Below are positions 52,982-61,093 of a stretch of DNA of 64,000 nt, in pieces (positions within the stretch are counted from its first letter, which is position 1; every line of letters begins with the position of its first letter). A program made the translations under genes and the position numbers. Location: assembly GCF_009811795.1 (NCBI RefSeq), contig NZ_BLJE01000002.1, positions 310,001 through 374,000 on the forward strand. Direction: 5' to 3'. Under the pieces are notes generated by a model. The model was not told the DNA's origin. It saw only the letters and a program-made list of their open reading frames with translations, and did no database searches. This stretch comes from Litoreibacter roseus (GTDB taxonomy: Bacteria; Pseudomonadota; Alphaproteobacteria; Rhodobacterales; Rhodobacteraceae).

Positions 52982-53470
52982 ATGGCATCCGGCTTCGAGG
53001 CGCATGATCACACGGATTGTATAAGGACTGCGATGGCTCGGGTGGAAAAGCATTGCGCGGAAAAATCGTTGCGGTTGACCAAGTCCCGCCGACGTGTGCT
53101 CGAACTGTTGCTGTCAGAACATAAGGCGCTTGGAGCGTATGATATCCTCGCGCAACTTGCCGCGGAAGGCTGGAACGCGCAGCCGCCAGTTGCCTACCGC
53201 GCTTTGGATTTTCTTGTCAAAAATGGGTTCGCCCATAAGCTTGAACGGGTGAACGCCTACGTTGCGTGTATCAATCCGGACGCGGATCACCTTCCATCTT
53301 TCATGATTTGCCGTGATTGCGACGCCGTGGCGGAGGCGCGCTCGCCCGCACATGCCCGGGCTTTCAAGGCGGCGGCTGAAGCGGCTGGGTTTGAGATCGA
53401 AAAAACTGTTCTGGAAGCGCAAGGACTCTGCCCAAGTTGCCAATCCGCAGAGAACGAGACACAGCGATGA
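52982..53470 (+). CDS. zur: Zinc uptake regulator, Fur family
   Basis: The 162-residue repressor has the Fur-family winged helix (SLRLTKSRRRVLELLLSEHK, ALGAYDILAQLAAEGWNAQP, PVAYRALDFLVKNGFAHKLE) and a C-terminal metal domain. That domain has the zinc-binding FMICRDCDAVAEA and QGLCPSCQS pairs. With zinc bound it represses znuA and its own operon through the palindrome just upstream. The start at 52982 follows a CGGAGA sequence; the longer frame from 52583 runs back into znuA. Its stop overlaps the znuC start (ATGA). Confidence 0.94.
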   Translation: MASGFEAHDHTDCIRTAMARVEKHCAEKSLRLTKSRRRVLELLLSEHKALGAYDILAQLAAEGWNAQPPVAYRALDFLVKNGFAHKLERVNAYVACINPDADHLPSFMICRDCDAVAEARSPAHARAFKAAAEAAGFEIEKTVLEAQGLCPSCQSAENETQR

Positions 53471-54183
53471 GGATGGTAGACGTCAACAAAGTCAGCGTTT
53501 CGCTTGGCGGGAAGCCTGTGCTGCAGAACGTCAGTTTTCATCTAGATGCCGGTGAAATCGTGACAATCGTTGGCCCAAACGGGTCGGGAAAATCGACTGT
53601 CCTGCGCGCCATTGTCGGTGCGATCAAGCCTGACGCGGGCCAGGTGGTTATGCCTGGCAGTTTGCGCTTGGGCTACGTTCCGCAAAAGCTTCATATTGAT
53701 CAGACGCTTCCCATTACCGTGGCGCGGTTTCTGTCTTTGCCCAAAAAGCGATCCGGGGCAAAAATCGCTGAAGCCTTGTCGCAAGCGGGCGTGGAAGGGC
53801 TTGAACGACAACAAATGACATCCTTGTCCGGTGGGCAGTTTCAAAGGGTCCTACTGGCCCGCGCTTTGTTGGAAGACCCGCAATTGCTGATCCTCGACGA
53901 AGCAACCCAAGGGCTAGATCAGGTTGGGTCCGCCGCGTTTTATCGCCAAGTGGAAGACGTGCGCGCATCCCTCAATTGTGCTGTTCTGATGGTCAGCCAC
54001 GAGCTTCATGTCGTAATGAGCGCATCGGATCGTGTGATTTGCCTGAATGGGCATGTCTGCTGCCACGGCAGTCCGGAAACGGTGGCCTCCGCACCTGAGT
54101 ACCGGGCCCTGTTCGGGACGGGCACTCAAGGCGCACTTGCGCTATATCGCCATGACCACGATCACTCGCATGAGACCCATTGA
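53467..54183 (+). CDS. znuC: Zinc ABC transporter ATP-binding protein
   Basis: The 238-residue ATPase has Walker A GPNGSGKSTVLRAI, Q-loop YVPQKLHIDQTLPITVARFL, signature SLSGGQFQRVLLARALLEDP, Walker B LLILDEATQGLDQVGSAAFY and the switch His in LMVSHELHVVMSASDRVI. The C-terminal tail HDHDHSHETH is His-rich, as in many zinc ATPases. The ATG at 53467 overlaps the zur stop; a methionine two codons later is an alternative. It energises zinc uptake with ZnuB. Confidence 0.95.
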   Translation: MRMVDVNKVSVSLGGKPVLQNVSFHLDAGEIVTIVGPNGSGKSTVLRAIVGAIKPDAGQVVMPGSLRLGYVPQKLHIDQTLPITVARFLSLPKKRSGAKIAEALSQAGVEGLERQQMTSLSGGQFQRVLLARALLEDPQLLILDEATQGLDQVGSAAFYRQVEDVRASLNCAVLMVSHELHVVMSASDRVICLNGHVCCHGSPETVASAPEYRALFGTGTQGALALYRHDHDHSHETH

Positions 54184-54980
54184 TGTTTGACGATTTTCTG
54201 GTGCGTGCGACCGTCGCGGGGATTGGCGTTGCGTTGGGCGCCGCCCCTTTGGGATGCTTTGTGGTGTGGCGCCGCATGGCCTATTTCGGTGACGCCACAG
54301 CGCATGCAGCTGTGCTGGGCGTTGCTCTGTCTTTGGCCACGTCTATTCCTGTTTTTACAGGCGTTCTGGTTGTCGCGCTCTCGATGGCGCTGCTTATCAC
54401 ATCTCTCAACGGCCGTGGTGTTGCCATGGATACACTTTTGGGGGTCGTTGCGCATTCGTCTCTCGCCTTCGGCCTGGTTGCAGTGTCTTTCCTCAACGGA
54501 ATTCGCGTGGATCTGATGTCCTACCTGTTCGGTGACATTCTCGCTGTCGGCCACGTTGATCTAATCGTCATCTGGATAGGTGCGCTGGCCGCTTTGGCAT
54601 TGACGCTCTGGTTCTGGTCACCGCTTTTGTTGTCGACCTTGAACCCGGACCTTGCCCGCGCCGCTGGCGTCAACCCCAAGCGGCAGGAACTCATCCTGAC
54701 CCTTGCCTTGGCGTTGATCGTTGCTGTGGCCATCAAGATTGTTGGCGTTCTTTTGATTGCGGCCCTTTTGGTAATACCGGCCGCAGCCGCACGCCCCCTC
54801 AGTCAAACGCCGGAGGTCATGGCCGTCCTTGCAGCGATAATAGCCGTCGGTTCGGTCATTGGCGGTTTGCAGGCGTCCTTGCTGATCGATACCCAGACAG
54901 GACCTTCCATTGTCTGTTGCGCGGCGATTGCGTTCTTTCTCAGCCATGCCGTTCGACCGCTTCTTGCCAAGCGCTTTTGA
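54183..54980 (+). CDS. znuB: Zinc ABC transporter permease
   Basis: The 265-residue ABC-3-type permease has about eight hydrophobic segments and the family phrases GAAPLGCFVVWRRMAYFGDA, AHAAVLGVALSLATSIPVFT, SYLFGDILAVGHVDLIVIWI and AAGVNPKRQELILTLALALI. It forms the inner-membrane zinc channel. Its ATG at 54183 shares one base with the znuC stop (TGATG). It closes the zur-znuC-znuB operon, with a small membrane protein gene directly after. Confidence 0.95.
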   Translation: MFDDFLVRATVAGIGVALGAAPLGCFVVWRRMAYFGDATAHAAVLGVALSLATSIPVFTGVLVVALSMALLITSLNGRGVAMDTLLGVVAHSSLAFGLVAVSFLNGIRVDLMSYLFGDILAVGHVDLIVIWIGALAALALTLWFWSPLLLSTLNPDLARAAGVNPKRQELILTLALALIVAVAIKIVGVLLIAALLVIPAAAARPLSQTPEVMAVLAAIIAVGSVIGGLQASLLIDTQTGPSIVCCAAIAFFLSHAVRPLLAKRF

Positions 54981-55346
54981 ATGTACGAAGGCGATAGCTT
55001 TTTTACGCTCAGCCCGCTTGGTCAGGCCGGATTGCTGGTTCTTTCCGTGCTTCTTGCGATCTTCACTATCATCATCGCGCGGAAAGCGATGCGCGGTTGG
55101 AGTGCGCCCTTGCTCGCTATCATGGTGTTCTACGGCTTCGTCTGGCTGTCACCGCAACTTTACTATCAATTCTACCGGGTGATCATTGATGGGTTGCCGC
55201 AGCAATGGGTCGTGGGGCAGCCTCCATCGGTCGAGCTCATCTTCGACATTCTTAGCTTCCAGGGCCCCTCAAATTTGTCATTTCACGGCCAGGCTATCCT
55301 TGGGTGGTGCCTGATCATCCTGTCTCTCGTCAGGTTGAGGCGTTAG
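54981..55346 (+). CDS. Small membrane protein of unknown function after znuB
   Basis: The 121-residue product starts at the base after the znuB stop and has three hydrophobic segments: about residues 14-34, 42-58 and 105-118, with WLSPQLYYQFYRVIIDGLPQ between. No named family is recognised. Its last 69 bases overlap the convergent FrhB-like gene. Coupling to znuB hints at a zinc or envelope role, but there is no motif to support one. Confidence 0.7.
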   Translation: MYEGDSFFTLSPLGQAGLLVLSVLLAIFTIIIARKAMRGWSAPLLAIMVFYGFVWLSPQLYYQFYRVIIDGLPQQWVVGQPPSVELIFDILSFQGPSNLSFHGQAILGWCLIILSLVRLRR

Positions 55347-56516
55347 GTCATAGGGAGCGGTCAAATCCCAGATATGTTCCGGGATCATGTTCTTCACGCG
55401 CTTCGGGTGCTGCCGTCTGAGATGCAGAACCGTCTCGATCGCCTTCATTTCGACTCGCGCCTTCGCAAACTCCAAACCGCGTGGTCCGATCTTGGGCATC
55501 AGCCATGCCATCAATCCACGCATAAAGTTGGGCATCTGACGCAGTGGCAAGCCACCGGCAGCCCGTTCGGTATTTGATAGAAAGCCTTTCACCGGACCTC
55601 TTCTGTTTCCGGCTGTACCAATCTGATCAAGGCGCATTTCGCCCTTGATGCCATCGAGCATGCCTTGCCCCCGCGCATTCCGGACAAGGATCCACTGCTC
55701 ACCCTCACCGGCCATGTAGCCGACTGTGATATCAGACAGCACATTCGTGTAGTCCACGCAGGTTTTGCAGCTCAGAGGGAAGAAATCGTCGGGTAGCTCC
55801 GAAAGCTTCAGCTTCAGAAACGGTATGTCCTGCGACGTGCCGTCCTCAAACCGGATTTCCACATGATAATCCGCGCGAAACTCCAAATAGGTGATCGTCT
55901 CTGGTTTAGCCGAAAGTGTTCCAAGAAACGTATGGAAATTCTCGGTCGTAGTGTTGTCGGAGCAAGGCGTGCCGATAACAAAGATCGCCTCGAACCCGAG
56001 TTCTTTTTCGATCCGGCGCAGTGCGTAAACCTGACAGGGTATCCCGATCACCACGATCCGCTTGTGGCCAGCTGCCGCCGCGGGTTCCAATAGACTAAGC
56101 AGGGGCGCATAGCCCATCCGCATTCCCCGGGCGATCGGCATGGCGGCCGGATCCGTGACAATAATCGGCTGGGGTCGCCATTTGTCATTTGGATGAGGCC
56201 CAACTGTCAAAACTGCATCAACTGTACCGGTTTCAAGCAGCTTCTGCGCAAGGCGGGTTGTGATACCGGTCCATTGAGCCCCTTCCGCCGGTTTGTCTAG
56301 CGCGGCCTTGTGCATCGAAATAACTGGTCCGAAGAAGAGTTCATCCGGTCTGCGCGCCCGGCCTTGGACCACACGCTCCATTTCGGGGTAGTCTGGCTTG
56401 ATAAACTGGCAGGCCATACCACAGGACTTGGACAGCTTCATCCGGGAGAGACCGCAATCGGTGCAAATCTGGCGCGCCTCGGCGTCTGGAAGGGGCGGGG
56501 CAGTATAGCCTGTCAT
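55278..56516 (-). CDS. FrhB/BciB-like flavo-iron-sulfur protein (coenzyme F420 hydrogenase beta-subunit family)
   Basis: The 412-residue protein follows the FrhB family: N-terminal ICTDCGLSRMKLSKSCGMAC with clustered cysteines for FeS, the FAD/substrate region DAVLTVGPHPNDKWRPQPII, and IVVIGIPCQVYALRRIEKEL. AIFVIGTPCSDNTTTENFHT and a second cysteine set in SCKTCVDYTNVLSDITVGYM follow. The same layout is found in BciB, the 8-vinyl reductase of (bacterio)chlorophyll synthesis, and in F420 and formate dehydrogenase beta subunits. No other photosynthesis gene is in the window, so the reaction is open. The start at 56516 gives the cysteine motif near the N-terminus; the longer frame upstream crosses the asd gene. 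The 3' end overlaps the small membrane protein gene. Confidence 0.82.
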   Translation of the reverse strand: MTGYTAPPLPDAEARQICTDCGLSRMKLSKSCGMACQFIKPDYPEMERVVQGRARRPDELFFGPVISMHKAALDKPAEGAQWTGITTRLAQKLLETGTVDAVLTVGPHPNDKWRPQPIIVTDPAAMPIARGMRMGYAPLLSLLEPAAAAGHKRIVVIGIPCQVYALRRIEKELGFEAIFVIGTPCSDNTTTENFHTFLGTLSAKPETITYLEFRADYHVEIRFEDGTSQDIPFLKLKLSELPDDFFPLSCKTCVDYTNVLSDITVGYMAGEGEQWILVRNARGQGMLDGIKGEMRLDQIGTAGNRRGPVKGFLSNTERAAGGLPLRQMPNFMRGLMAWLMPKIGPRGLEFAKARVEMKAIETVLHLRRQHPKRVKNMIPEHIWDLTAPYDLTPQPDERQDDQAPPKDSLAVK

Positions 56517-56658
56517 GAGTTCACGGTATCTGTCGCTTGTCCAAAATGTCAATTTCAGATGACACTTTGGGTAGGTCTTACAATCGCTCTTCCCTCCGGG
56601 ACCCAATCCCGTTATCAGGCCGCGTCTGCAAGACAAGTGCCGTAAAGGATCAAGTGAC

Positions 56659-57681
56659 ATGGGATACAAGATTGTCGTTGTCGGCGCGACCGGGAATGTC
56701 GGCCGTGAAATGCTCAATATTCTGGCGGAACGCCAGTTTCCAGTGGATGAAATCGCGGCGCTTGCGTCGCGGCGCTCGCTTGGAACAGAAGTTTCGTTTG
56801 GCGATACGACACTTGTCACGAAAGACCTGAATGAATTTGACTTCGCAGGCTGGGATATCGCCCTCTTTGCGATTGGCTCCGACGGTACGAAAGAGCATGG
56901 ACCGCGTGCCGCGAAAGCCGGTTGTGTGGTGATCGATAACTCTTCGCTCTACCGCTACGATCCTGACGTTCCGCTGATTGTCCCCGAGGTGAATGCTGAC
57001 GCGATTACCGGCTATTCGAAGAAGAACATTATCGCGAACCCCAACTGCTCGACCGCGCAGATGGTTGTCGCCCTCAAGCCGCTTCATGATCGCGCACGGA
57101 TCAAGCGCGTTGTTGTGAGCACGTACCAATCTGTTTCCGGCGCTGGCAAAGCCGGGATGGATGAATTGTGGAACCAAACGAAGGGCATCTATGTGCCCGG
57201 ACAGGAACGGGCGGCTGACAAGTTCACGAAACAGATTGCGTTCAATGTCATTCCCCACATCGATGCCTTCATGGAAGACGGATCGACCAAAGAAGAATGG
57301 AAGATGGTCGCGGAAACGAAAAAGATCATTGATCCGGCCATCAAGGTCACGGCGACATGTGTCCGTGTGCCTGTTTTCGTGGGCCACTCCGAAGCGATAA
57401 ACATCGAGTTCGAAGACTTTCTGGACGAGGATGAGGCGCGTGATATCTTGCGTGAAGCGCCCGGTGTGATGGTTATAGACAAGCGGGAGGATGGTGGATA
57501 CGTCACGCCGGTCGAAGCCGCCGGAGATTTTGCGACCTTTATCAGTCGCATTCGCCAGGACTCAACGATTGAAAATGGCCTGAACCTGTGGTGCGTATCT
57601 GACAATTTGCGCAAGGGCGCCGCTTTGAACGCCGTGCAGATCGCCGAAACGCTTGGGGCGCGCGTTCTTAAGAAGGGGTGA
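56659..57681 (+). CDS. asd: Aspartate-semialdehyde dehydrogenase
   Basis: Cytosolic enzyme that reduces aspartyl phosphate to the semialdehyde, the branch point for lysine/diaminopimelate, threonine and methionine. The 340 residues contain the N-terminal NADP loop VVVGATGNVGREMLNILAER, the catalytic Cys in IIANPNCSTAQMVVALKPLH and TYQSVSGAGKAGMDELWNQT. CVRVPVFVGHSEAINIEFED with the active-site His is also present. The gene starts 143 bases from the divergent FrhB-like gene and is followed by the convergent acidic protein gene. Confidence 0.97.
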   Translation: MGYKIVVVGATGNVGREMLNILAERQFPVDEIAALASRRSLGTEVSFGDTTLVTKDLNEFDFAGWDIALFAIGSDGTKEHGPRAAKAGCVVIDNSSLYRYDPDVPLIVPEVNADAITGYSKKNIIANPNCSTAQMVVALKPLHDRARIKRVVVSTYQSVSGAGKAGMDELWNQTKGIYVPGQERAADKFTKQIAFNVIPHIDAFMEDGSTKEEWKMVAETKKIIDPAIKVTATCVRVPVFVGHSEAINIEFEDFLDEDEARDILREAPGVMVIDKREDGGYVTPVEAAGDFATFISRIRQDSTIENGLNLWCVSDNLRKGAALNAVQIAETLGARVLKKG

Positions 57682-57688
57682 CCCCTCT

Positions 57689-58369
57689 TTAGACCATATC
57701 GGTTTCAATGAAGATATCAGGAGCTTCCTCGACGTGGATGATGTCGGCGGCTTCGGGTGCTTGTTCCGTATCCGCCAATGGGTCGCTCTGTTCGAAAATG
57801 AGACCGAGGTCGGGCATGGAGGAGCCGTCGTCTTCCATAGGCCGGAAGTCGAACCGATCGGTCGGATCCTCTGCTTCAAACATGCTCATGAGAACGCCGG
57901 AGACTTCTACACCGTCAATCTGGGGCAGCGAAATTGAAAACCCGTCCGGCATGTCCGTATGATCAAGGCGCGTCATGAATGCGTTTGCCAAGGTTGAGTT
58001 GGCGAGATCGGGTGTGCTCATATCTGGCAGCGGTGTGTCCGATATGGAAAAGAGCTGATCGGTTACTGTGCCGTTTTCGTTGTTGAAACCAAAACAGATT
58101 ACGTTTGTTTGCCCTTGGTCGCTGGCGCTTAGACCAAATATCTCGACGCGGTCTGGCTGCGGAGCGTCATTTACATGGACGCCATCCATGACCAGATTAT
58201 AATCCGACAGCGAAATCGCTGCGGAATCCGGTTCAATTTCTACATATGCAAAATCCAGTGTTTCCACACCAGTCCGCATGACCACATCAAGTGTGCTGGG
58301 CGCGACGGTCGTCACCTGACTCAATTCGTCCGAGGTTATCTTGTAGCCGGAAATAGAAAAAACAGTCAT
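57689..58369 (-). CDS. Acidic protein of unknown function, one lysine only
   Basis: The 226-residue product is strongly acidic, rich in Asp, Glu, Ser and Thr, and has a single lysine (residue 10). No signal peptide or membrane segment is present. The sequence starts MTVFSISGYKITSDELSQVT, has a loosely repeated GVEV/DGVHV-type pattern and ends DIFIETDMV. Such composition, with an acidic hydrophobic C-terminus, is common in proteins exported by type I secretion, but the GGxGxD calcium repeats are absent. I recognise no domain. It is convergent with asd by seven bases and otherwise stands alone. Confidence 0.65.
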   Translation of the reverse strand: MTVFSISGYKITSDELSQVTTVAPSTLDVVMRTGVETLDFAYVEIEPDSAAISLSDYNLVMDGVHVNDAPQPDRVEIFGLSASDQGQTNVICFGFNNENGTVTDQLFSISDTPLPDMSTPDLANSTLANAFMTRLDHTDMPDGFSISLPQIDGVEVSGVLMSMFEAEDPTDRFDFRPMEDDGSSMPDLGLIFEQSDPLADTEQAPEAADIIHVEEAPDIFIETDMV

Positions 58370-58495
58370 GTGTTGCCCCTTGTTATCGCACTGAGGGGTT
58401 CTGGACCGGCGAAGTTAACTGGTGCTGACTGCCGAAAGCAATTCTGGGAAAAATTTTAGAAAAAGGTCGGTGGTTTAGCGAGGTGATAGAATGGG

Positions 58496-58807
58496 TCAAA
58501 ATCTCTCGGCACGAAGAACTTCGCAATCCGTCACAGAAACCACTCCGATATGGCGCTCGACAACTTCAAGTGCGGCGTTCAGCAGGCCATCTAATCGATC
58601 AGATCGCAGAATGCAGGTGACGCTGATCATGCCTGATGCTGTGCTGACCTGACCATCTCGCGACCATCGTCCGGATCGACCGGAGCCGCCCAAAACCGGC
58701 AAAATTGTATAAGCGTCGATCCCGGCATCATTCATGGCGCGGACAAGACGGCGCTGGGCCGGGGCTTCGATGATGATTTCAACACGTTTGGCCGGATGGG
58801 TTTGCAT
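58496..58807 (-). CDS. sbtB: P-II-like protein, SbtB type
   Basis: The 103-residue protein has the P-II fold pattern: KRVEIIIEAPAQRRLVRAMN as beta-1/alpha-1, a T-loop region LGGSGRSGRWSRDGQVSTAS, then MISVTCILRSDRLDGLLNAA and VERHIGVVSVTDCEVLRAER. It begins one base after the SbtA-like gene ends, the standard sbtA-sbtB arrangement. SbtB binds adenine nucleotides (including cAMP) and docks onto SbtA to close bicarbonate uptake. It lacks the uridylylated Tyr of GlnB. It is unusual in a heterotrophic alphaproteobacterium; the role is inferred from the pairing. Confidence 0.85.
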   Translation of the reverse strand: MQTHPAKRVEIIIEAPAQRRLVRAMNDAGIDAYTILPVLGGSGRSGRWSRDGQVSTASGMISVTCILRSDRLDGLLNAALEVVERHIGVVSVTDCEVLRAERF

Positions 58808-58808
58808 T

Positions 58809-59786
58809 CTAACCTCCTGTAGCGAAGCGCGCGATGGCTAGGTAAATCGGTAAGCCAATCGTCAGGTTGAACGGGAATGTAACGCCAAGCGACAGCGTCA
58901 GATAGATAGAAGGATTGGCTTCCGGCAAGGCAACCCGCATAGCGGCTGGGACGGCGATATAGCTAGCGGATGCCGAAAGGGTCATCAACAACATCGCCCC
59001 CCCGGTCGACAAACCAAGAAGCAACGCCGCGCCGAGGCCTGCGAGACTGCCGACAAGCGGCATTGTCACCCCAAAAACGATGGCACCAGCCCCCAGCAGA
59101 CGAGCAGAGGTCCGAAGACCACGTCCGGCCACGAGCCCCATATCCAGTAGAAACAGACACAGGACACCGGTGAACGGCGCCACAATAAAGCTTGCGATAC
59201 TGTCCAATCCGTCTTGGCCCGTGACGGCCCCGATAATGAAGGAGCCGACCAAAAGAACGATTGAGCCGTTAAGCAGGATCTCGCGCCAGAGCCCGGGCTC
59301 CATCTCGTCATCTCCGTTGCCGCGCGAGATCAGCCAGAGGGCAGACAAAATGGCTGGCGCTTCCATGACTGCGGCGGTGGCCACCATGTAACCTTCTGCG
59401 GTCAATCCGGCGCTTTCCAGAACGGTGGTGCCTGCAACAAACGTGACGATAGAGATCGATCCGTAATGCGCGGCGACCGCGGCTGCGTCCGTCCTGCTGA
59501 GGTTGGTGAGCACTTTCAGCAATGCAAATGCCACGAAGGGCAGCAGGGCAGACAGAATCAGACCGGCGATCAGTGTCCCGACAAGCCGGGCATCAATCCC
59601 GTTCGCTGCGACAGCGGCGCCGCCTTTGAAGCCAATCGCGAACAGAAGATAGATCGAAAGCGCTTTCGCAGCGGCCTCAGGGACCGTCAGATCTGACCGG
59701 GCAAGCGCGGCGGCAACGCCCAGAGCAAATGACAAAATCACAGGTGAAATCAGGTTGGCCGCAGCCAGCGCTAGGATTCCGTCCAT
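58809..59786 (-). CDS. sbtA: Sodium-dependent bicarbonate transporter, SbtA family
   Basis: The 325-residue inner-membrane protein has about ten segments in two inverted repeats and the SbtA pattern: NLISPVILSFALGVAAALAR, AAAKALSIYLLFAIGFKGGA, AAVAAHYGSISIVTFVAGTT, FIVAPFTGVLCLFLLDMGLV and ITVGLPIYLAIA-like end. It takes up HCO3- with Na+. It is cotranscribed with the SbtB-like gene downstream and lies near a beta-carbonic anhydrase gene upstream on the same strand, so together they supply inorganic carbon. This may serve anaplerotic CO2 fixation rather than autotrophy. Confidence 0.9.
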   Translation of the reverse strand: MDGILALAAANLISPVILSFALGVAAALARSDLTVPEAAAKALSIYLLFAIGFKGGAAVAANGIDARLVGTLIAGLILSALLPFVAFALLKVLTNLSRTDAAAVAAHYGSISIVTFVAGTTVLESAGLTAEGYMVATAAVMEAPAILSALWLISRGNGDDEMEPGLWREILLNGSIVLLVGSFIIGAVTGQDGLDSIASFIVAPFTGVLCLFLLDMGLVAGRGLRTSARLLGAGAIVFGVTMPLVGSLAGLGAALLLGLSTGGAMLLMTLSASASYIAVPAAMRVALPEANPSIYLTLSLGVTFPFNLTIGLPIYLAIARFATGG

Positions 59787-59850
59787 ACTGCCCTCGTTTT
59801 TTGTGTCTGACCGTTGTTCAGCAAAAGACCCTTGGCCTCAAGTGCTTTGC

Positions 59851-60498
59851 TCAGACAGCCGTAAATTCATCGGTTTCGGTCGACAACGCCCAGAGGTCGC
59901 CTTTCGCGATATCATTATAGAGACCGTGAAGGCTGAGGCGTCCTTCCTCGATCGCGTGTCGGACAAACGGGAAGGTGGTTAGGTTGCTCAGCGAAATACG
60001 GATGGACGCGTGTTCCAGCGCCTCAAGCCGCTCGCTTTCGGATCCGTCTGGCAGGCCTTCAAAGCCCGGTCGCAGAATATCCATCCACCGCCCGACGAAG
60101 CTGGATTTTTTTTCAAGCTCCGGCGCGTTGCCCGAACACATGTCATAACATCCCTGAACACCGCCACAGCGGGAATGACCAAGCACGATGATATGGGCAA
60201 CGCCCAGTGACTCGACCGCGTATTCAATGGCAGCTGATGTGCCATGGTGGTCGCCATCGGGCTCGTAGGGCGGGACAAGGTTCGCGATATTGCGATGAAT
60301 GAAGAACTCACCCTGCTCGGCTCCAAAGATCGAGGTCACGTGGACCCTGCTGTCACAGCACGAAATGACCATCGCACGGGGCCGCTGCCCCTCTTCAGCA
60401 AGCTTTCGATGCCACGCCTCGTTTTCCGCGAATGTAGTTGCCTTCCAGCCGTGATAGCGCTGGATCAGATAGGCAGGCAGCGGTTTCAATCCATCCAT
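59851..60498 (-). CDS. Beta-class carbonic anhydrase
   Basis: The 215-residue zinc enzyme interconverts CO2 and HCO3-. Zinc ligands and catalytic residues are Cys47, Asp49 and Arg51 in SCCDSRV, then His108 and Cys111 in LGHSRCGGVQG, with IANLVPPYEPDGDHHGTSAA between. This is the type II-like beta fold. The start at 60498 (MDGLKPLP) follows GGGAG; the in-frame start at 60522 is eight codons upstream. The gene lies 64 bases upstream of sbtA on the same strand, an apparent carbon-acquisition cluster. A palindrome at 60531-60544 lies in the upstream region. Confidence 0.94.
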   Translation of the reverse strand: MDGLKPLPAYLIQRYHGWKATTFAENEAWHRKLAEEGQRPRAMVISCCDSRVHVTSIFGAEQGEFFIHRNIANLVPPYEPDGDHHGTSAAIEYAVESLGVAHIIVLGHSRCGGVQGCYDMCSGNAPELEKKSSFVGRWMDILRPGFEGLPDGSESERLEALEHASIRISLSNLTTFPFVRHAIEEGRLSLHGLYNDIAKGDLWALSTETDEFTAV

Positions 60499-60530
60499 AG
60501 TCGTCTCCCGATTCAGGCCCAACTACTTTC

Positions 60531-60544
60531 AATTCAATTGAATT
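60531..60544. promoter_or_regulatory. Perfect 14-base palindrome upstream of carbonic anhydrase
   Basis: AATTCAATTGAATT is a perfect palindrome 33 bases before the carbonic anhydrase start and about 100 before the divergent Hpt-like gene. It may be an operator, but a chance AT-rich palindrome cannot be excluded. Confidence 0.3.
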
Positions 60545-60642
60545 TCGAGTGATTTCTGATTTTCGACGAAACACTTTTTTCATGTGGAAACGGCAGTTTT
60601 GACCCAACACAGCCGCGGGGTGCGGGTGGAAAGGGGTGGACG

Positions 60643-61023
60643 ATGTCCGATATTATAAAACTGAAATTCGTGGAAAGGGTCATTCTTGATCCAGACCGAT
60701 TGGTCGAATTATGTGTATCGCTTGGCGATGCTGGTGCAGAAGAACTGATCTCGCTGACAATGGAAGAACTGTCATGTGGCTTGGGCCGTGTTGAAGAGGC
60801 GTACACCGCTCAAAATTGGTCGATCATGTCCGCTGAGGCCCGCCAATTGTCCAATGCAGCGGATCACATCGGGATGCAGACCTTCGTGACAGTCGTTGCC
60901 GATGTTGTGACATGCGTCGAGCAACAAGACTTCATTGCCCTGAGCGCCACGCTGGAACGCCTGCGTCGCATCGCGGACAAATCCTTGAATGCAATGTGGG
61001 ACATGCAAGACATCCCTGGGTGA
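60643..61023 (+). CDS. Degenerate Hpt-domain protein, phospho-acceptor His replaced
   Basis: The 126-residue protein is predicted to be all helical and follows the Hpt pattern (VILDPDRLVELCVSLGDAGA, then LISLTMEELSCGLGRVEEAY). The kinase-accepting site A-x-x-H-x-L-K-G reads EARQLSNAADHIGM here, with Arg67 in place of His. The rest of the helix bundle (VVADVVTCVEQQDFIALSAT) is conserved. It therefore probably cannot carry phosphate and may act by binding, like known Hpt-fold adaptors. It stands alone upstream of an M17 aminopeptidase gene (70-base gap) and may be cotranscribed. Confidence 0.7.
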   Translation: MSDIIKLKFVERVILDPDRLVELCVSLGDAGAEELISLTMEELSCGLGRVEEAYTAQNWSIMSAEARQLSNAADHIGMQTFVTVVADVVTCVEQQDFIALSATLERLRRIADKSLNAMWDMQDIPG

Positions 61024-61093
61024 TTTCCGACTTTGATTTGCAGCACTTTCAATTACAGGTAGTGTCTGCAAATCTGAGATAGGAAATTTAAGA

